DNA from: Aphrocallistes beatrix
Taxonomy: Eukaryota; Porifera; Hexactinellida; Sceptrulophora; Aphrocallistidae
Assembly (NCBI GenBank): GCA_963281255.1
Contig: OY725493.1
Coordinates: 2,045,550-2,109,549, forward strand
DNA: 64,000 nucleotides
Direction: 5' to 3'
The position numbers were made by a program, and so were the translations under genes. The notes under the pieces are model-generated. The model was not told the DNA's origin. It made no database searches and saw nothing but the letters and a program-made list of their open reading frames with translations. Positions 30,262 to 41,467 of the stretch are shown here, piece after piece. Positions within the stretch are counted from its first letter, which is position 1, and each line of letters starts with the position of its first letter.

Positions 30262-32394
30262 TTACTTAACAGAAGGTCGGATTTTTTGCAAAGCTAAATC
30301 GAAATGTCTCTTTTCTACCATTGCCTGGAAGGATTTTGTCATAGATTCTTCCAATTTGGGTTCGAATAGCTCTTCGATTGAGTGGATGCACTCTCTGAAC
30401 GCTTGCTGGGAAGCCTCGTGGACTAATGCGGAGAGATCCGCCCCCGAAAAACCTTCCGCACTGCGAGCTAAATCTTCAAACCTGACCTCTGGACCAATGT
30501 TAGGACGAGTTCCTCCCTTGGTTAGTGTCTTGAGGATGTCAATGCGCTCTTCAGAGCTAGGAAGTCCGATACTTAGCGTTTTATCGATTCTGCCAGGTCT
30601 CAGTAAGGCCGTGTCTATCATGTCAGCGCGATTCGTTGCGCCTAGGAAGTAGACCTGATTCCTGGGCTCCATCCCATCCATCTCCGTCAGCATCTGATTG
30701 ACGATGCGGGCTGTGACATTGCTGTCTCCTGAGGCAGATCTCCTGGGACACAGCGCATCCAGTTCATCAAAGAAGACAACACAGGGAGAAGAGTTCCTCG
30801 CCCTCTCAAACACCTGTCGGATGGCCCTCTCCGTCTCCCCTACGTACATGTTCATCAACTCCGGCCCCTTGATCGATAGAAAGTTCAGTCCGGCTTCGTT
30901 TGCAAGAGCTTTCGCTAGCAAAGTTTTCCCACAACCAGGGGGACCCGACAAGAGGATGCCAGGGGGTTTAGTGATGCATAGAGCTGCGTAGTGCTGAGGA
31001 TACTTGACAGGTGCCAGTATCGAGAGAGCTAGTTCCTCCTTCACCTCGCACAGCGCCCCCACGTCAGTCCACCTCACGTTAGGAATGGTGGCGAACCCTT
31101 CCCGCATCGAGGAGGGCTGCACCTGAGCTAGTGCGCTCTCAAAATCGACCGTCTGGATCTTAAGATGTTCTTTATTAGTCGATGCAAGAGGGTCGGTCGA
31201 ATCCAGATATCTGTTCACAGCTTGAAGAGCCGCTTCCTGAGCTAGAGAGAAGAGGTCAGCTCCAACGTACCCAGGAGTGAGATGGGCTATGTTAGTCAAA
31301 CTGACCTCCTCACACACCTTGAGTCGCTCACAAATAACTTCTAGGATGCTCTTCCGAGCAGACTCATTCGGGATTCCGAGTCGGATTTCCCTATCGAACC
31401 TGCCAGCTCTGCGCAGGGAGGGGTCAATGGCAGAGGCCATACTCGTCGCTGCCAATACGAATACGTTCTCTGAGAGCTGGCGACTCTTCAACTCATCCAG
31501 ACACACCAGCAGCTGCGAGACAATCCTGCGCTCCATTTCCTTCGACTGTTCGTCTCTTCGAGGTGCGATTGCGTCGAGCTCGTCCAGAAATAAAAGCACA
31601 GGAGTGTCGCTACTGGTGGCAGAGTCGAACAGCTTTCTTATCTGGTTCTCAGACTCCCCCGAGATCCCTGACACCAGTTCGGGGCCTGCCACCGTTATCA
31701 TGGGCACGCTGAACTCTCCGGATATTGCCCTGGCTAGCAGGGTCTTGCCGCAGCCTGGGGGGCCCTGCAGCAGAATACCGGTAGGAGGGGGTATGCCGAT
31801 CTCTTTGAAAAGTTCTGCTCGTTGGAAGTGAATGAAAAGTCTCCTTATTTCACTGAGTGTATTTTCTAACCCTCCCACATTAGAGAAGTTAACATCTGAC
31901 TTGATTGGTATAAAAAGTTTCGCTCTCAAACTTTCTTCAACAGAATTCTTAGATTTTAATTTGTTTTTTGTGAGTTTAATTCTCTTCCCCTGAGAGAGAA
32001 TGTCAGGAGGATCGGAGAGTGTGGAAGCACGTTTGGGAGCCTCTAAACCATTTAATTCTGTGGGTGCGTCATCCGTGACATTGAATTCAGAGTTGGTGTA
32101 AAGCTTAGTGATCATGTTGTTCATCCCGCTAAGAGGCACTGTGGACCCGACACCAGGTTGCGACATTTTGTCGTTGCTAGTCTCCAGATTATTCTGCTGC
32201 ATGGTCACTATCGAGATCGCCCTATTCACCTGATTACGAAACGCTCTCTTATTCTTCCTCTCGTACTCAGGATAACTCTTGATTAGCTGCTCTGCTACGA
32301 GTGAGACATCGACATTTTCAAGAGAGGTCGCCGTGCTATGATGCCGAACTCTCTCCAATAACTTCTTGTCTGAAAAGTAGGTGTTAGTCATCAA
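30262..32394 (-). CDS. NVL: NVL, tandem AAA ATPase of ribosome biogenesis
   Basis: A 710-residue single-exon AAA protein. Residues 1-60 resemble the NVL N-terminal domain (winged-helix-like, Arg/Lys-rich). D1 has Walker A GPPGCGKT (211-218) and Walker B LLFLDELDAIAPRR (267-280), with the SATSMASAIDPSLRRAGRFD second region. D2 has another GPPGCGKT, pore loop MNMYVGETE, Walker B VVFFDELDALCPRR and ATNRADMIDTALLRPGRID. This two-module layout with DELDA Walker B variants fits nuclear VCP-like protein rather than VCP/p97, which is longer at the N-domain and more conserved. NVL remodels pre-60S particles and associates with the exosome helicase. Human NVL is 856 residues; the linker here is shorter. 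The INO80 stop is only 117 bp upstream. Confidence 0.93.
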   Translation of the reverse strand: MMTNTYFSDKKLLERVRHHSTATSLENVDVSLVAEQLIKSYPEYERKNKRAFRNQVNRAISIVTMQQNNLETSNDKMSQPGVGSTVPLSGMNNMITKLYTNSEFNVTDDAPTELNGLEAPKRASTLSDPPDILSQGKRIKLTKNKLKSKNSVEESLRAKLFIPIKSDVNFSNVGGLENTLSEIRRLFIHFQRAELFKEIGIPPPTGILLQGPPGCGKTLLARAISGEFSVPMITVAGPELVSGISGESENQIRKLFDSATSSDTPVLLFLDELDAIAPRRDEQSKEMERRIVSQLLVCLDELKSRQLSENVFVLAATSMASAIDPSLRRAGRFDREIRLGIPNESARKSILEVICERLKVCEEVSLTNIAHLTPGYVGADLFSLAQEAALQAVNRYLDSTDPLASTNKEHLKIQTVDFESALAQVQPSSMREGFATIPNVRWTDVGALCEVKEELALSILAPVKYPQHYAALCITKPPGILLSGPPGCGKTLLAKALANEAGLNFLSIKGPELMNMYVGETERAIRQVFERARNSSPCVVFFDELDALCPRRSASGDSNVTARIVNQMLTEMDGMEPRNQVYFLGATNRADMIDTALLRPGRIDKTLSIGLPSSEERIDILKTLTKGGTRPNIGPEVRFEDLARSAEGFSGADLSALVHEASQQAFRECIHSIEELFEPKLEESMTKSFQAMVEKRHFDLALQKIRPSVK

Positions 32395-32511
32395 ACTAGA
32401 TTATCCGTGTCAGTACAAGTCTTTCTTTCTGATTATTTAAAAAAGAAGAGATATATTCAAAAACAATTTGAACGATAAATATTTGAACAAATCTTGTAAA
32501 ACAGAAAGGAA

Positions 32512-35500
32512 TTACAAATTGTGATCAGAATTAAAATCTTGAGGAGGTATAGTCTCCGTGAGAGGAAGAGGTGAGTCAGAACACTCCCTAGGATCTCCAT
32601 GGAGTGAGTGTTTCAGTGGGGTGACAGAAGGTTTAATATTCTTATGTTTCAAGCTAGGAGAGGCAGTGCGGACGGAAGGGGAAGAGGGGCGGGACAGCGG
32701 CTGAGGGGAAGAGGTCTCCGGTTTGAATCTCTTAGCGGTTGAGTGATATTGTTTCGATTTCCTTTTCCTCTCTTTCATCCTCTCTTCCTGCTCCCTTCGC
32801 TCCTGCTGTTTCGCGAGCAGCTTGTTCTCAATATCCTCGCTGTCTAGCAAGAGGGATGCGATCTCCTTCGGTTTGAGAGCATCCATCTTGAACTGCCCCC
32901 CTGATATCACCATGTGCTGGATCTCACTCTTCTCGCGAGCTCTCTCCAGGATCTTCTCGTCGATGGTGCCCTTCGTGATCAGCCGGTACACTGTCACCTG
33001 CTTGGTCTGGCCCAGGCGGTGCGCGCGGTCCATCGCTTGCTGGTCAACCGTCGGATTCCAGTCGGAATCGTAGAATACGACTGTGTCCGCTGCGGTCAGG
33101 TTGATCCCGAGACCGCCGGCTCGAGTGCTAAGCAAAAACGCGAAAATGTTCGATTTCGTTTGGAAGTCAGCTACCATATCCCTTCTCTCAGAAATTTTCG
33201 AGCTGCCGTCCAGCCTGATATACCGGTACTTCCGGTAGATCATGCACTCCTCCAGGAGGTCGATCATCTTGGTCATCTGCGAGTAGATCAACACTCTATG
33301 CCCCTCCGCCTTCAGCCGGACTAACAAGCTGTCCAGAACTCGCATCTTGCCCGAGTCCGTTATCAACTTCTCTTTAGCGGGCACCGTGATGTTAGACCAC
33401 CCACTGAGGGGACGGATGGAATAGAGACCACCTGGTTCTGAATCAGAGGAGAGAGGTTCGAAATTAAATTTGTTTGGCTCGAGCAAACCTTTCAGTATGA
33501 ACTTGTCCATTTCATTCGATCTGCCTGCTTGACACTGGATTCGCTCCAGCTCAGCTCTCCTCGAGCTCGCATACACAGACACTTGGGAGGACACGATTCT
33601 CTGAGGAGATTGCAGGACTAGGATTCGAGGGGAGATGACAGGCTCCAGCTCCTCACTCGATGGGTTGGAAGTGTGTCCGATGAAATATTGCATGATGGTG
33701 AATGTGAGTGAGGGGAGGTGATGGGGCGTTACAATGGAACTAACTCTATTCTGCAGAATTAAGTGAGGGACTAGGATATGCGCGTTATGCGTACTAGACA
33801 GCCAAGTTTGATAATGGCAGAGCAGGAGTAGTTTGAAATGGAATTTTCTTAGTGTTCTTAACTTGTCCAGGTGGCTTGCAGTCCAGAGTGAATGCCACTG
33901 AGACAGGGAGAGGCCTAGGAAGGGTAAGAAGCTGAAGACTCCGTGCGTAGACTCTTGCAGGCAGTAGTGAATGCTGCGTGGAGAATGCAGGTTGAGGAGA
34001 GCTCGCTTGTAGAGAGAGAATCTCTCCTCCTCAGCTGAGTAGCGGTAGAGCAGCTTAGGCATGCAGTACTCTCTCCGTTCGCAGACCAGTGGAGAGGTGA
34101 CCTCTCTCCTGTCGAACAGGTCAGGATGGTTGCACACCTTCCGGAACTGCATCACGATGTTGAGGAGAGAGGTGGCGGTGGAGCCTCGAGAGAGAGAGCA
34201 GTGCTGGAAGATCTCCTCAAAGGAGAGTTTGTTCTTCAGCCCCTGGTAGAGCAGCTTCTGTCTCAGAGTGAGCTCACACTCCAGGTTGATCTAGTAAGCG
34301 GGATACGCATCAAGGCTGTGAAATTTCGGTATAAAGTATCTACTCACCTCTATTTTAGCGGCCATTTCATGCTCGACATCCTTCTTTATCCGCCGGAGCA
34401 TGAACGGCTTGAGGATGAGATGCAGCCTGGAGAGTTGATCCTGATCTAGCGCAGCTGACCTACCTTCAGCATGAGACTCGATGTCCTTGGAGAACCACTC
34501 CTTGAACTCGTCGTGTGAGTCAAATAAGCTAGGCATTATGAAGTGCAGCAGTGCCCACAGCTCTGCCATCGAGTTCTGGATCGGAGTGCCTGTAAGCAAC
34601 AGACGATTCCTGCATTTGAACCCCAGCAGTACCTACGATATCGTCGCATTAAATGATTAGAACTAATCAGACAAACTTGTTAACTAATTAAGGGAAGATA
34701 GCTTAGTTTTGATTCTAACATATCTTGAAATTATAATACTTTGTGTGTGCATTTAGAATCACTATCCTAAATTTATGTTACAGAATAAGTATGTATTGCT
34801 TTTGAATAGTGTGATAGGTTTAGAGAGGATCGAGATTCTAGAGATAAACTACTGAGGTGTATGCGTGTGACCTGCCATCTCTGAGAGGCTGAACTCTTGA
34901 TTGCCTGCGCTTCATCCAGCACCATGTACTGCCAGGTGATCTTGTGGAGGTAGCTGCAGTCCCTGACAGCGAGCTGGTACGACGTGATGAGGATGTGGAA
35001 GGGAGAGTCAGAGCAAGAGAGCAGATCCTTCTTGTTCATGTACTGACGGATAGTGCGTCTGTCCTGAGCATTGCCCCAGTAAGGGAGCACTTTGAAGGCA
35101 GGAACGAACCTAGACAGGCGGAGTGCAGGAGTGAAGGAAAGCTACTGCCTAAACTCTCCGTAAAACCAAGCATCTATTCTTATATATTAAAACTCAATGT
35201 TTTTGTGCAAGTTGATTGAGCAGCTGGCAGCGCTACGCAAGTGCGCGTGGTGCGCTTGTTGATATAAATTTCTATCCTCAAAACCATGAATCGACGCTAG
35301 AGCGTGGACTGCTAACGCACAAGTAATGGGAATTAGAGTTTAGGTTGTTGGCTGCTCACCTCTCGCACTCCTGCTGCCAATTGTGAAGAGTGCTGGCAGG
35401 GGAGACGACCAGGAACGGTCCCCAGATATTCTCCTTCTCAGACAGATGCGCGAGCAGTGCCAACGTCTGTATCGTCTTCCCCAGCCCCATCTCATCTGCC

Positions 35501-36959
35501 AGGATCCCATTGATCCCCTGGCTGTAGAGCCCGGCGAGCCAGCGCATGCCCTTCAGCTGGTACGACTTCAACTCTCCCTGGAACAGCTGGGGCTGGACAG
35601 CTGTCTCGCTGCTCTCCATGCTGGCCGCCTCCTGCAGGGCTGAGTCGCACAGGCGCTGTCTCTCCTGGTCCCGCTCCAGGGCGCCTCTCACGGACTGCAG
35701 CACCGTCTGCTTGGCTGTGTCTGCGCTGTACGTGTCCTGTGGGTCTGCCGTCCTCTCCGCTGCCTCGTCCAGGCGGCTCAGGATGTCTCTAGAGAGAGGG
35801 AGGCAGTCAATACTCAGCGTCAGGACCAGGGATGTAGCAATGCATCAGCGCACCGCTCTGTGCTCTGCTCTCCTTCTATTCCACTCTCGGACTTGAGTCG
35901 AGCCGACTTCTTCCCAGACACGAAGTGAGCGTAGAGCTCCGTCTGCGTGATGAGGAAGTTGAGTTTCCTCTGCTGTCTCTTGGCCTCTCCCCTCTCCTCC
36001 TCCATCCGCCGCTGCTCCAGGGCCTCCCTCTCCGCCTTGCGCCTCGCCTCTCTCTCCACGCGCTCGTACCTGCGCCAGTAGCTGTTGGCCTCCCGCATCA
36101 GTCGGCGGGCCCGGGCTACCGACTCGCGTGAGAGCTTATGGGATCGTTGGGCCTGTCTCCTGGTCTCTTTGGCGCACAGAGAAGCTACCTATAGACGTAC
36201 GTCATTCTACAGTTCTCTATTCTACACCGGAATAGTTCCTGTCAGTACCTTCTTGCAGTTATTCAAGATGATGGAGCGTGTGGTGTTGAGCTGCTTAGCT
36301 GCCCTCGGGACCAGCTTCTTCGCACAGATAGCGTACGTCCTCCTGTACTCTGCTTCCATGTCCAGCGGATTCGCCCTCTTCTCAGACACCTCTAGGTCAT
36401 AGTATTGCTCGTCTTGAGTCTGTTCAACAGGTGACGACATCTGTAGAGGATGTGCTGAGTACTTGGCTAGAAGCGCGTCTATGTTACAGCTTCGAGTGTC
36501 TCCAGTCACTCTCTGTCTAGCCTCTGTCTGGAGACGATCAAACTCTCTGCTCGTCTCATGCACAACTTCTAAGTTTATATTAGTCAATATTGAAGAGAGT
36601 TGTTTGGAGGGCATATTGAGTCTGCACTGCTCCAAATAAGGAAATTCCTCCGCACTCGTATCAACTCTAAACTCGGCTGTATTCTCAATCGAGTCTCTGT
36701 ACTCAGGGTACAGGTGTGTGCACCTGAGCTGTGAGATGACGTCAGTCGAGTTACGCGCTATAGCAGATATGTCTTGAAAGAAGGCATAGCCAGGGAGTGG
36801 GGAGATAGGATCTTTTATCAGAGTAACATTGATGGGAGGTTGAGAATAGAATGAGGGGTATTCTTCTGGGGGAGTGTCCAGGTGCTTGTCTATCTCAGCA
36901 ATCAACGAAGCTATGGGCAACGCTTTCTTCTTCTGGCGTGTGGTCACCTGTCTTTCCAT
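32512..36959 (-). CDS. INO80: INO80 chromatin-remodelling ATPase (six exons)
   Basis: Proposed exons 36959-36249, 36188-35854, 35788-35360, 35109-34872, 34632-34348 and 34290-32512. All joins keep phase and use GT-AG, giving 1,258 residues (human 1,556). Introns are 60, 65, 250, 239 and 57 nt. The DBINO domain is clear ([20 protein letters not shown]). The SNF2 motor follows: [19 protein letters not shown] (Walker A), [11 protein letters not shown] (DEAQ box), [20 protein letters not shown], then after the large INO80-specific insertion [37 protein letters not shown] and the arginine finger helix [17 protein letters not shown]. It slides and spaces nucleosomes and acts on H2A.Z nucleosomes. 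The N-terminus is shorter than in vertebrates. Intron 3 carries a mini transposon (35178-35262). The neighbour upstream ends 220 bp away. Confidence 0.96.
35178..35262 (+). mobile_element. 85-bp mini Helitron-like element inside INO80 intron 3
   Basis: Starts TCTTATATATTAAAAC like the larger family members, contains GTTGATTGAGCAGCTGGC and ends in a GC-rich palindromic tail (GCGCTACGCAAGTGCGCGTG then GTGCGCTTG). It looks like both ends with the middle deleted. Confidence 0.5.
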
Positions 36960-37179
36960 CGCATTTCAAGTTATCTAATAACCACAACATTCAAAAAACG
37001 AGAAACAACATTTAAATAATGTTTAATTTTCCCCAAATTATAGTTTTACCATGACAAAAGTAAACTTGAACTCTTAGTCATAGCTGAGTGGTGTTACTCG
37101 ATTCAGTATTAATACAGTAGATAGGGGTATGAGTAAATAGTACAATTCTTCAGATCTCTTACCATTATACACAATCAAC

Positions 37180-38181
37180 TTATATATCAGTTACATCGAC
37201 AGGGAGTGTCTGTGTCCATTCGTAGAGCGAGAGAGCCTCGTCCTCATCAGGATCCCACTCTCCCTCCCCCGGACACTCCGTATCAGGAGGTAGAGCCTGC
37301 CCTCCCAAGGAGAACTCTTCCTCAGGGGTGTTGGTCATCTGCCTCCCCTCTTCAGAGAGGTAGAGCTCCCGCATGGCTCTGGCCCGCTCCAGGGCTGCCT
37401 TCCTGGAGCTGGGAGCCCGTGTTCTCTCAGAACAGGGGCCAGTCCCCGCCGCCTGCCCCACATTCATAAGTGACCGGATTTGCTTGATCTTCTGACAAGG
37501 AGAGTGCGGCCAGAACTTGGGGAAGGAGTGCTTGAGGTTAGGGGTGATGACTCCCTTAGTGGCGTACAGTGACACGTCATGCATCACGTGGTGCCGAGGA
37601 AGGACCCTCAGGTCTAGTTCCCTCCACGTGTTGTCCTTCCCTCCGAGGTAGGCGGGCGTCTCGTCCAGAGAGGCTCGGTACTGCACCAGTTCCTTCAGGT
37701 TAGTAACCTCGTAGTCGCTGGTGACCTTCCCGCCCTGCTGCTGGCAGGTGTCGGCTATGAGCTGCTCCATCAGGCGCCGGTTGCCCATCTGTCTCCCTGC
37801 GTCCACGGCCGCCTTGCTACCTGGCTTGATGAACTTCTTCCCGGACAGGTAGTGGATGCTGCTGCTGCAGGATTTGATGCTGGTGAATATCTTGAAGAGG
37901 ATGCGCGGTGGAAAGTCTGTACCGCCGAATCTGAACCGCACTCTCGTGTTGAGCGCTGGATCGTTCAACAGCTCCGCTTCCACGGGCGATATCTTCCGCA
38001 GAACTTGGAAGGTTAGAGTTCGCTCTGCAGCGCATATGCCCTCCTTCAGGAGAAAGAATATCTTCCTGTTCCTACATCTGATCCACCAACTCTCGATCTG
38101 GACGACCGCTTCTCTGACCCTTCTTTCCTCACTCAGACTATGCGCTTGTGCTTGCAGAAAATCATTGAAATCTACAATCAT
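37180..38181 (-). CDS. C11orf65/CXorf58-like protein
   Basis: 333 residues, no intron. An N-terminal IQ-like stretch (VQIESWWIRCRNRKIFFLL) precedes a conserved-looking core: VRFRFGGTDFPPRILFKIFT, IHYLSGKKFIKPGSKAAVDA, MGNRRLMEQLIADT and the W-R-E-L-D-L-R region. This wording recalls the vertebrate C11orf65 (MFI) and CXorf58 proteins, a poorly characterised family linked to mitochondrial fission control and testis or cilia expression. That match is from memory of family wording, not a search. The C-terminal 60 residues are acidic and Pro-rich (ECPGEGEWDPDEDEALSLYE). No signal peptide or membrane helix. It is the first gene of the co-directional cluster leading into INO80. Confidence 0.65.
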   Translation of the reverse strand: MIVDFNDFLQAQAHSLSEERRVREAVVQIESWWIRCRNRKIFFLLKEGICAAERTLTFQVLRKISPVEAELLNDPALNTRVRFRFGGTDFPPRILFKIFTSIKSCSSSIHYLSGKKFIKPGSKAAVDAGRQMGNRRLMEQLIADTCQQQGGKVTSDYEVTNLKELVQYRASLDETPAYLGGKDNTWRELDLRVLPRHHVMHDVSLYATKGVITPNLKHSFPKFWPHSPCQKIKQIRSLMNVGQAAGTGPCSERTRAPSSRKAALERARAMRELYLSEEGRQMTNTPEEEFSLGGQALPPDTECPGEGEWDPDEDEALSLYEWTQTLPVDVTDI

Positions 38182-38328
38182 GTCTCTATATCAAGATCAG
38201 ATTCCCGCACAACTACAGAATCACACGTGGCATGTTCTGCAAAATTTTCACATTCGTTTGTGACTGCATAGAGTGGTGGTTGGTTTTCCAACAGTGTACG
38301 TCATAAGTTGTGAAGGTGAGGTTTAAGA

Positions 38329-38600
38329 TCTTATATATTAAAATGCTAGGATTTTTATTTATTTATTTTTATGTATTTGTCCGAATTGATTGAAGAATTG
38401 GGAATTCATAGAGATATGAAAATTGGCATGTAGGTGTCAAATGATATGACTACGATTAAGTTCTAAGATCTAAGCGAAATTTTCACACCTCTACAAAAAA
38501 AATGGAAAACAATTTTTCACACCTTTTCTATACAAAATAAATGACTACACTATCACAATAGAAATCATTATACGGCAAGGGGTTTTCAAGTGCACCAAGG
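38329..38600 (+). mobile_element. Helitron-like 5' fragment
   Basis: Begins A|TCTTATATATTAAAATGCTA at 38329 and follows the 17081 copy through TCCGAATTGATTGAAGAATT, ATGAAAATTGGCATGTAGGT and AATTTTCACACCTCT to ATACGGCAAGGGGTTTTC, where family similarity ends. There is no 3' hairpin. Confidence 0.6.
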
Positions 38601-38775
38601 CGATGATTCTTATAGAACTCGCTGAGATATGAAGATTGAGAGATAAATATACAAAAGAAGCAGCATAGGAACCGATACAGCTGATATACTGGAAAGAGCG
38701 GACAAGCATTTGTTAATCGAGGTTAAAACTTAAACATTATCAAAAATTAGATAGTTTTGAAATAAGATTCAATAA

Positions 38776-38910
38776 AAACTTGTCCCAAACTTTCCCAAAG
38801 TTGTTTTACAGTTGTCTAAATGTCGACAAGATTGAGACAACTTTGGGACACGATTGGGACATTGAAACAATATCGTGACAACTTTGCGACAAGATTGAGA
38901 CATTTAGTCA
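38776..38910. repeat. GACAA/TTGGGAC-rich inverted repeat
   Basis: ACTTTCCCAAAGTTGT and its complement-like ACAACTTTGGGACA recur around a TTGTCTAAATGTCGACAAGA centre, with GACAAGATTGAGACA repeated twice. It may be the start of the adjacent retroelement remnant or a decayed MITE. Confidence 0.45.
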
Positions 38911-40537
38911 ACTTTAACAACCCAATCCCTTCACTAACCCCCCCAGCCACTCTCTCAGTAAAGTCCATTCCACGTACGCAGCTAACCCCCGCTACACGCA
39001 CCACAAACTACCTAACCACCCCTCCCGCCCACTGAGAAATTACACATTCCCCAGACCTCAGCCCTGGCTTGTACCTACTCACCAATGAACACAGTTCATT
39101 TACAAACCCTCTCCAACACCTCCCTACTACCCAAGCTCTTAGTGTCGCCCAACTAATGGACAGCATCCTTAGCTCAGTTCCTCGTAGCCTAATCTCTTTC
39201 CTCATAAACCTCCTAATTGCATGAGTCCACGAGAACGCCAATCTCGATATTCCAAATCAAGTTAAGTATACAGCCAACGCCACCCAACCTAAGCCCTACT
39301 CCCAGCAAGCCAAAGCCGATGGACTAAACCATCTGCTCACCCCTTCAACCAACGACCTCCCTAACATCCCTCTGACATCCGACCCTCTCCTATCGTTAAC
39401 CTACCACAATTCGCCACCACCCAATACTTCATGTTCATGGTACAAGGAATCCTCAACTGCATGATCATGCCATGGCCAAACGATTCTTATCGGCACTTCT
39501 ACAAACCTACATCAGACATACCCCCTCCTTACCAACGGAGAACCAACCCCAGGTCCCATAAATCAGACCTACGCTGCCACCCCAACCTAACACCTCCCAC
39601 AAACTAAACGTTCCCCCACATCCCTACCAGACAACCTAGCTAGCCCACTTACTTCCCTCCCCTGCTCACGTTGCTTAGCAATAGCCACAATTATTGCGGT
39701 ATCCAAACTCGCTATTCCCAACCATTCTCCATCCAGACCCGAGGCAAACCCGTGAACCAATACATAAACGATCTCCCACCAGATCTTCAAACCAAAAAAA
39801 TTACAGCAGATATGGGACCCAGACTTATCATAATTACTAACGATCCACTCCACCTTAAGGAGAAAAAAGCCACAATAGTCCACCCATCCGACTACCTTAC
39901 CGCATTCAACGGTCTATTCAACGCGCTAATGCGTATAGACCCCTTCGTGAAGACTAACTCCACAGACGATAGACCCCCTACCTTCTACTTTTAACTAAAG
40001 ACTCACAAACAGGCTTTCCGAACACTCACTACGAGGAAATACTTATAACCTTACTCCCTCTACCTCTTCCCAATCGTTCGCCCTATCCTAAACCATAAGA
40101 GTTCTATATCTTGCCTATGCGCTAACTACCTCCGCCCACTCATTACCACAATAATTCAAGCCAACAAATTCCTTACCTCTGATATCAATGAAACTATGGA
40201 CAACCTATGCACAAACGGCCCCCCGACCTCCCTATACACGGGAGATATCGAGCAATTTTATCCTTCTACCCCGCACGCTCTCAAAATGGACGCATTCACT
40301 CTCTACCACCCCTCAAATAAGCCAGAACTGGACCTCCTATCAAACTCCTTAATTACAACTTTATCACTGAAGGCCTACATACCTACCACCTCGGGACCTA
40401 GGCATACCCATGGGTCTAACCCTTGCCCCCGAGCTAGCCCGCATGGCAACAGCCTTTCTACTCAGAACTATGAACCACCCCCAGGCGAAATCCTAATGTC
40501 ACAGCAACCTACCCTATCGATGACCTTCCCTTAGCAC

Positions 40538-41248
40538 CAGGGTTGCCGTGGGAATGGGAATCCCCATGGGATGGGAATGGGATGTTTTTTCCCCCCGTGG
40601 GGATCCCCATAGGATTCCTATGGGGATTCCCATAGGATTGCTGTAGGGATTCCCACACAGAGTTGCACGCGGGCCGACTTTTCTTATCGGCTCGCGGGGC
40701 GTGCGGGCCGAATATAATAGTTTGCCGGAAATCTTAGCAGAACTACCCGTGGGCCGGAAATCTTGGCAGAACTCCTCGCGATGACAACCGAGACGATGTT
40801 TTTAATTGTCACGAGGTACCAATTAAGGAATACTTACGTAAATGGAACTTTGTTAGTTTCCACTTATTTGTGTTTGCAGAAACTCACTCCCATAAAAGGA
40901 TTCCCTTAGTGTCTCTCTATAGTTAGCAACTTACAAAGCGGGCCAAAAATATTTATGCGGGCCGGGTTAACTTAAAAGTGCGGGCCGCGGTTACAAATTT
41001 CGGCCCGCGTGCAACTCTGTTCCCACAGGGTCCTATAGGAATCCTCATGGGGATTCCCACAGGGTCCTATAGGAATCCTCATGGGGATTCCCACAGGGTT
41101 CCTATAGGGATTCCCATAGGGATCTCCATGGGGATTCCCACAGGATTCCTATGGGGATGCCCACAGGGTCCTATGGGAATCCCCATGGGGATTCCCACAG
41201 GAATTCTATGGGAATGGGAATTGAAATTTCATTCCCACGGCAACCCTG
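40538..41248. mobile_element. 711-bp hAT-type MITE
   Basis: Terminal inverted repeats CAGGGTTGCCGTGGGAATGG and its complement, flanked by an 8-bp duplication with one mismatch (CTTAGCAC at 40530-40537, CCTAGCAC at 41249-41256). The body is made of CCATGGGGATTCCCATAGG-like degenerate tandem units. It contains a second, complete hAT element. Confidence 0.88.
40658..41019. mobile_element. 362-bp hAT-type MITE nested in the previous one
   Basis: Terminal inverted repeats CAGAGTTGCACGCGGGCC and its complement. A perfect 8-bp target duplication TTCCCACA occupies 40650-40657 and 41020-41027. Subterminal GGGCCG motifs recur, as is usual for hAT transposase binding sites. No coding capacity. Confidence 0.92.
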
Positions 41249-41467
41249 CCTAGCACCCTATACCTAAAGACAACTCCCCTAACGAAACCCAAGACGCTAT
41301 CTGTGTTATTAATAAAGAATCATGAAGTAATTCACATCTTACATAATCAAGTCGTTAAGTGATAGGTTATTCTGTGAATTTACGCTCTGCAAAGCGATAA
41401 AAGACGGTTTACTAGTTTGCTCCATGTATCACTGATTAAATAGACAAGGAATAGGATAGACAAATAA

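Larger units (their letters stand above)
39660..41280 (+). pseudogene. Penelope-like reverse-transcriptase remnant, interrupted by a hAT insertion
   Basis: Scattered frames on the plus strand read as retroelement RT blocks: PPTFYF then LKTHKQ (39977-40010), IVRPILNHKSS (40075-40105), then LYTGDIEQFYPSTPH (motif A, near 40230-40275), a frameshift, GIPMGLTLAPELARMATAFL (motif B, near 40405-40465) and a degenerate catalytic I-D-D near 40515-40525. The order and the T-H-K block suit Penelope-like elements better than LINEs or LTR elements. Stops and frameshifts are numerous. The hAT MITE 40538-41248 is inserted just after the catalytic motif. No endonuclease domain or terminal repeats were recognised. 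Confidence 0.55.

Noticed and set aside
40978-41253. 91-codon plus frame rich in Gly-Ile-Pro
   Set aside because: Translation of the degenerate GGGGATTCCCAT units inside a hAT MITE.
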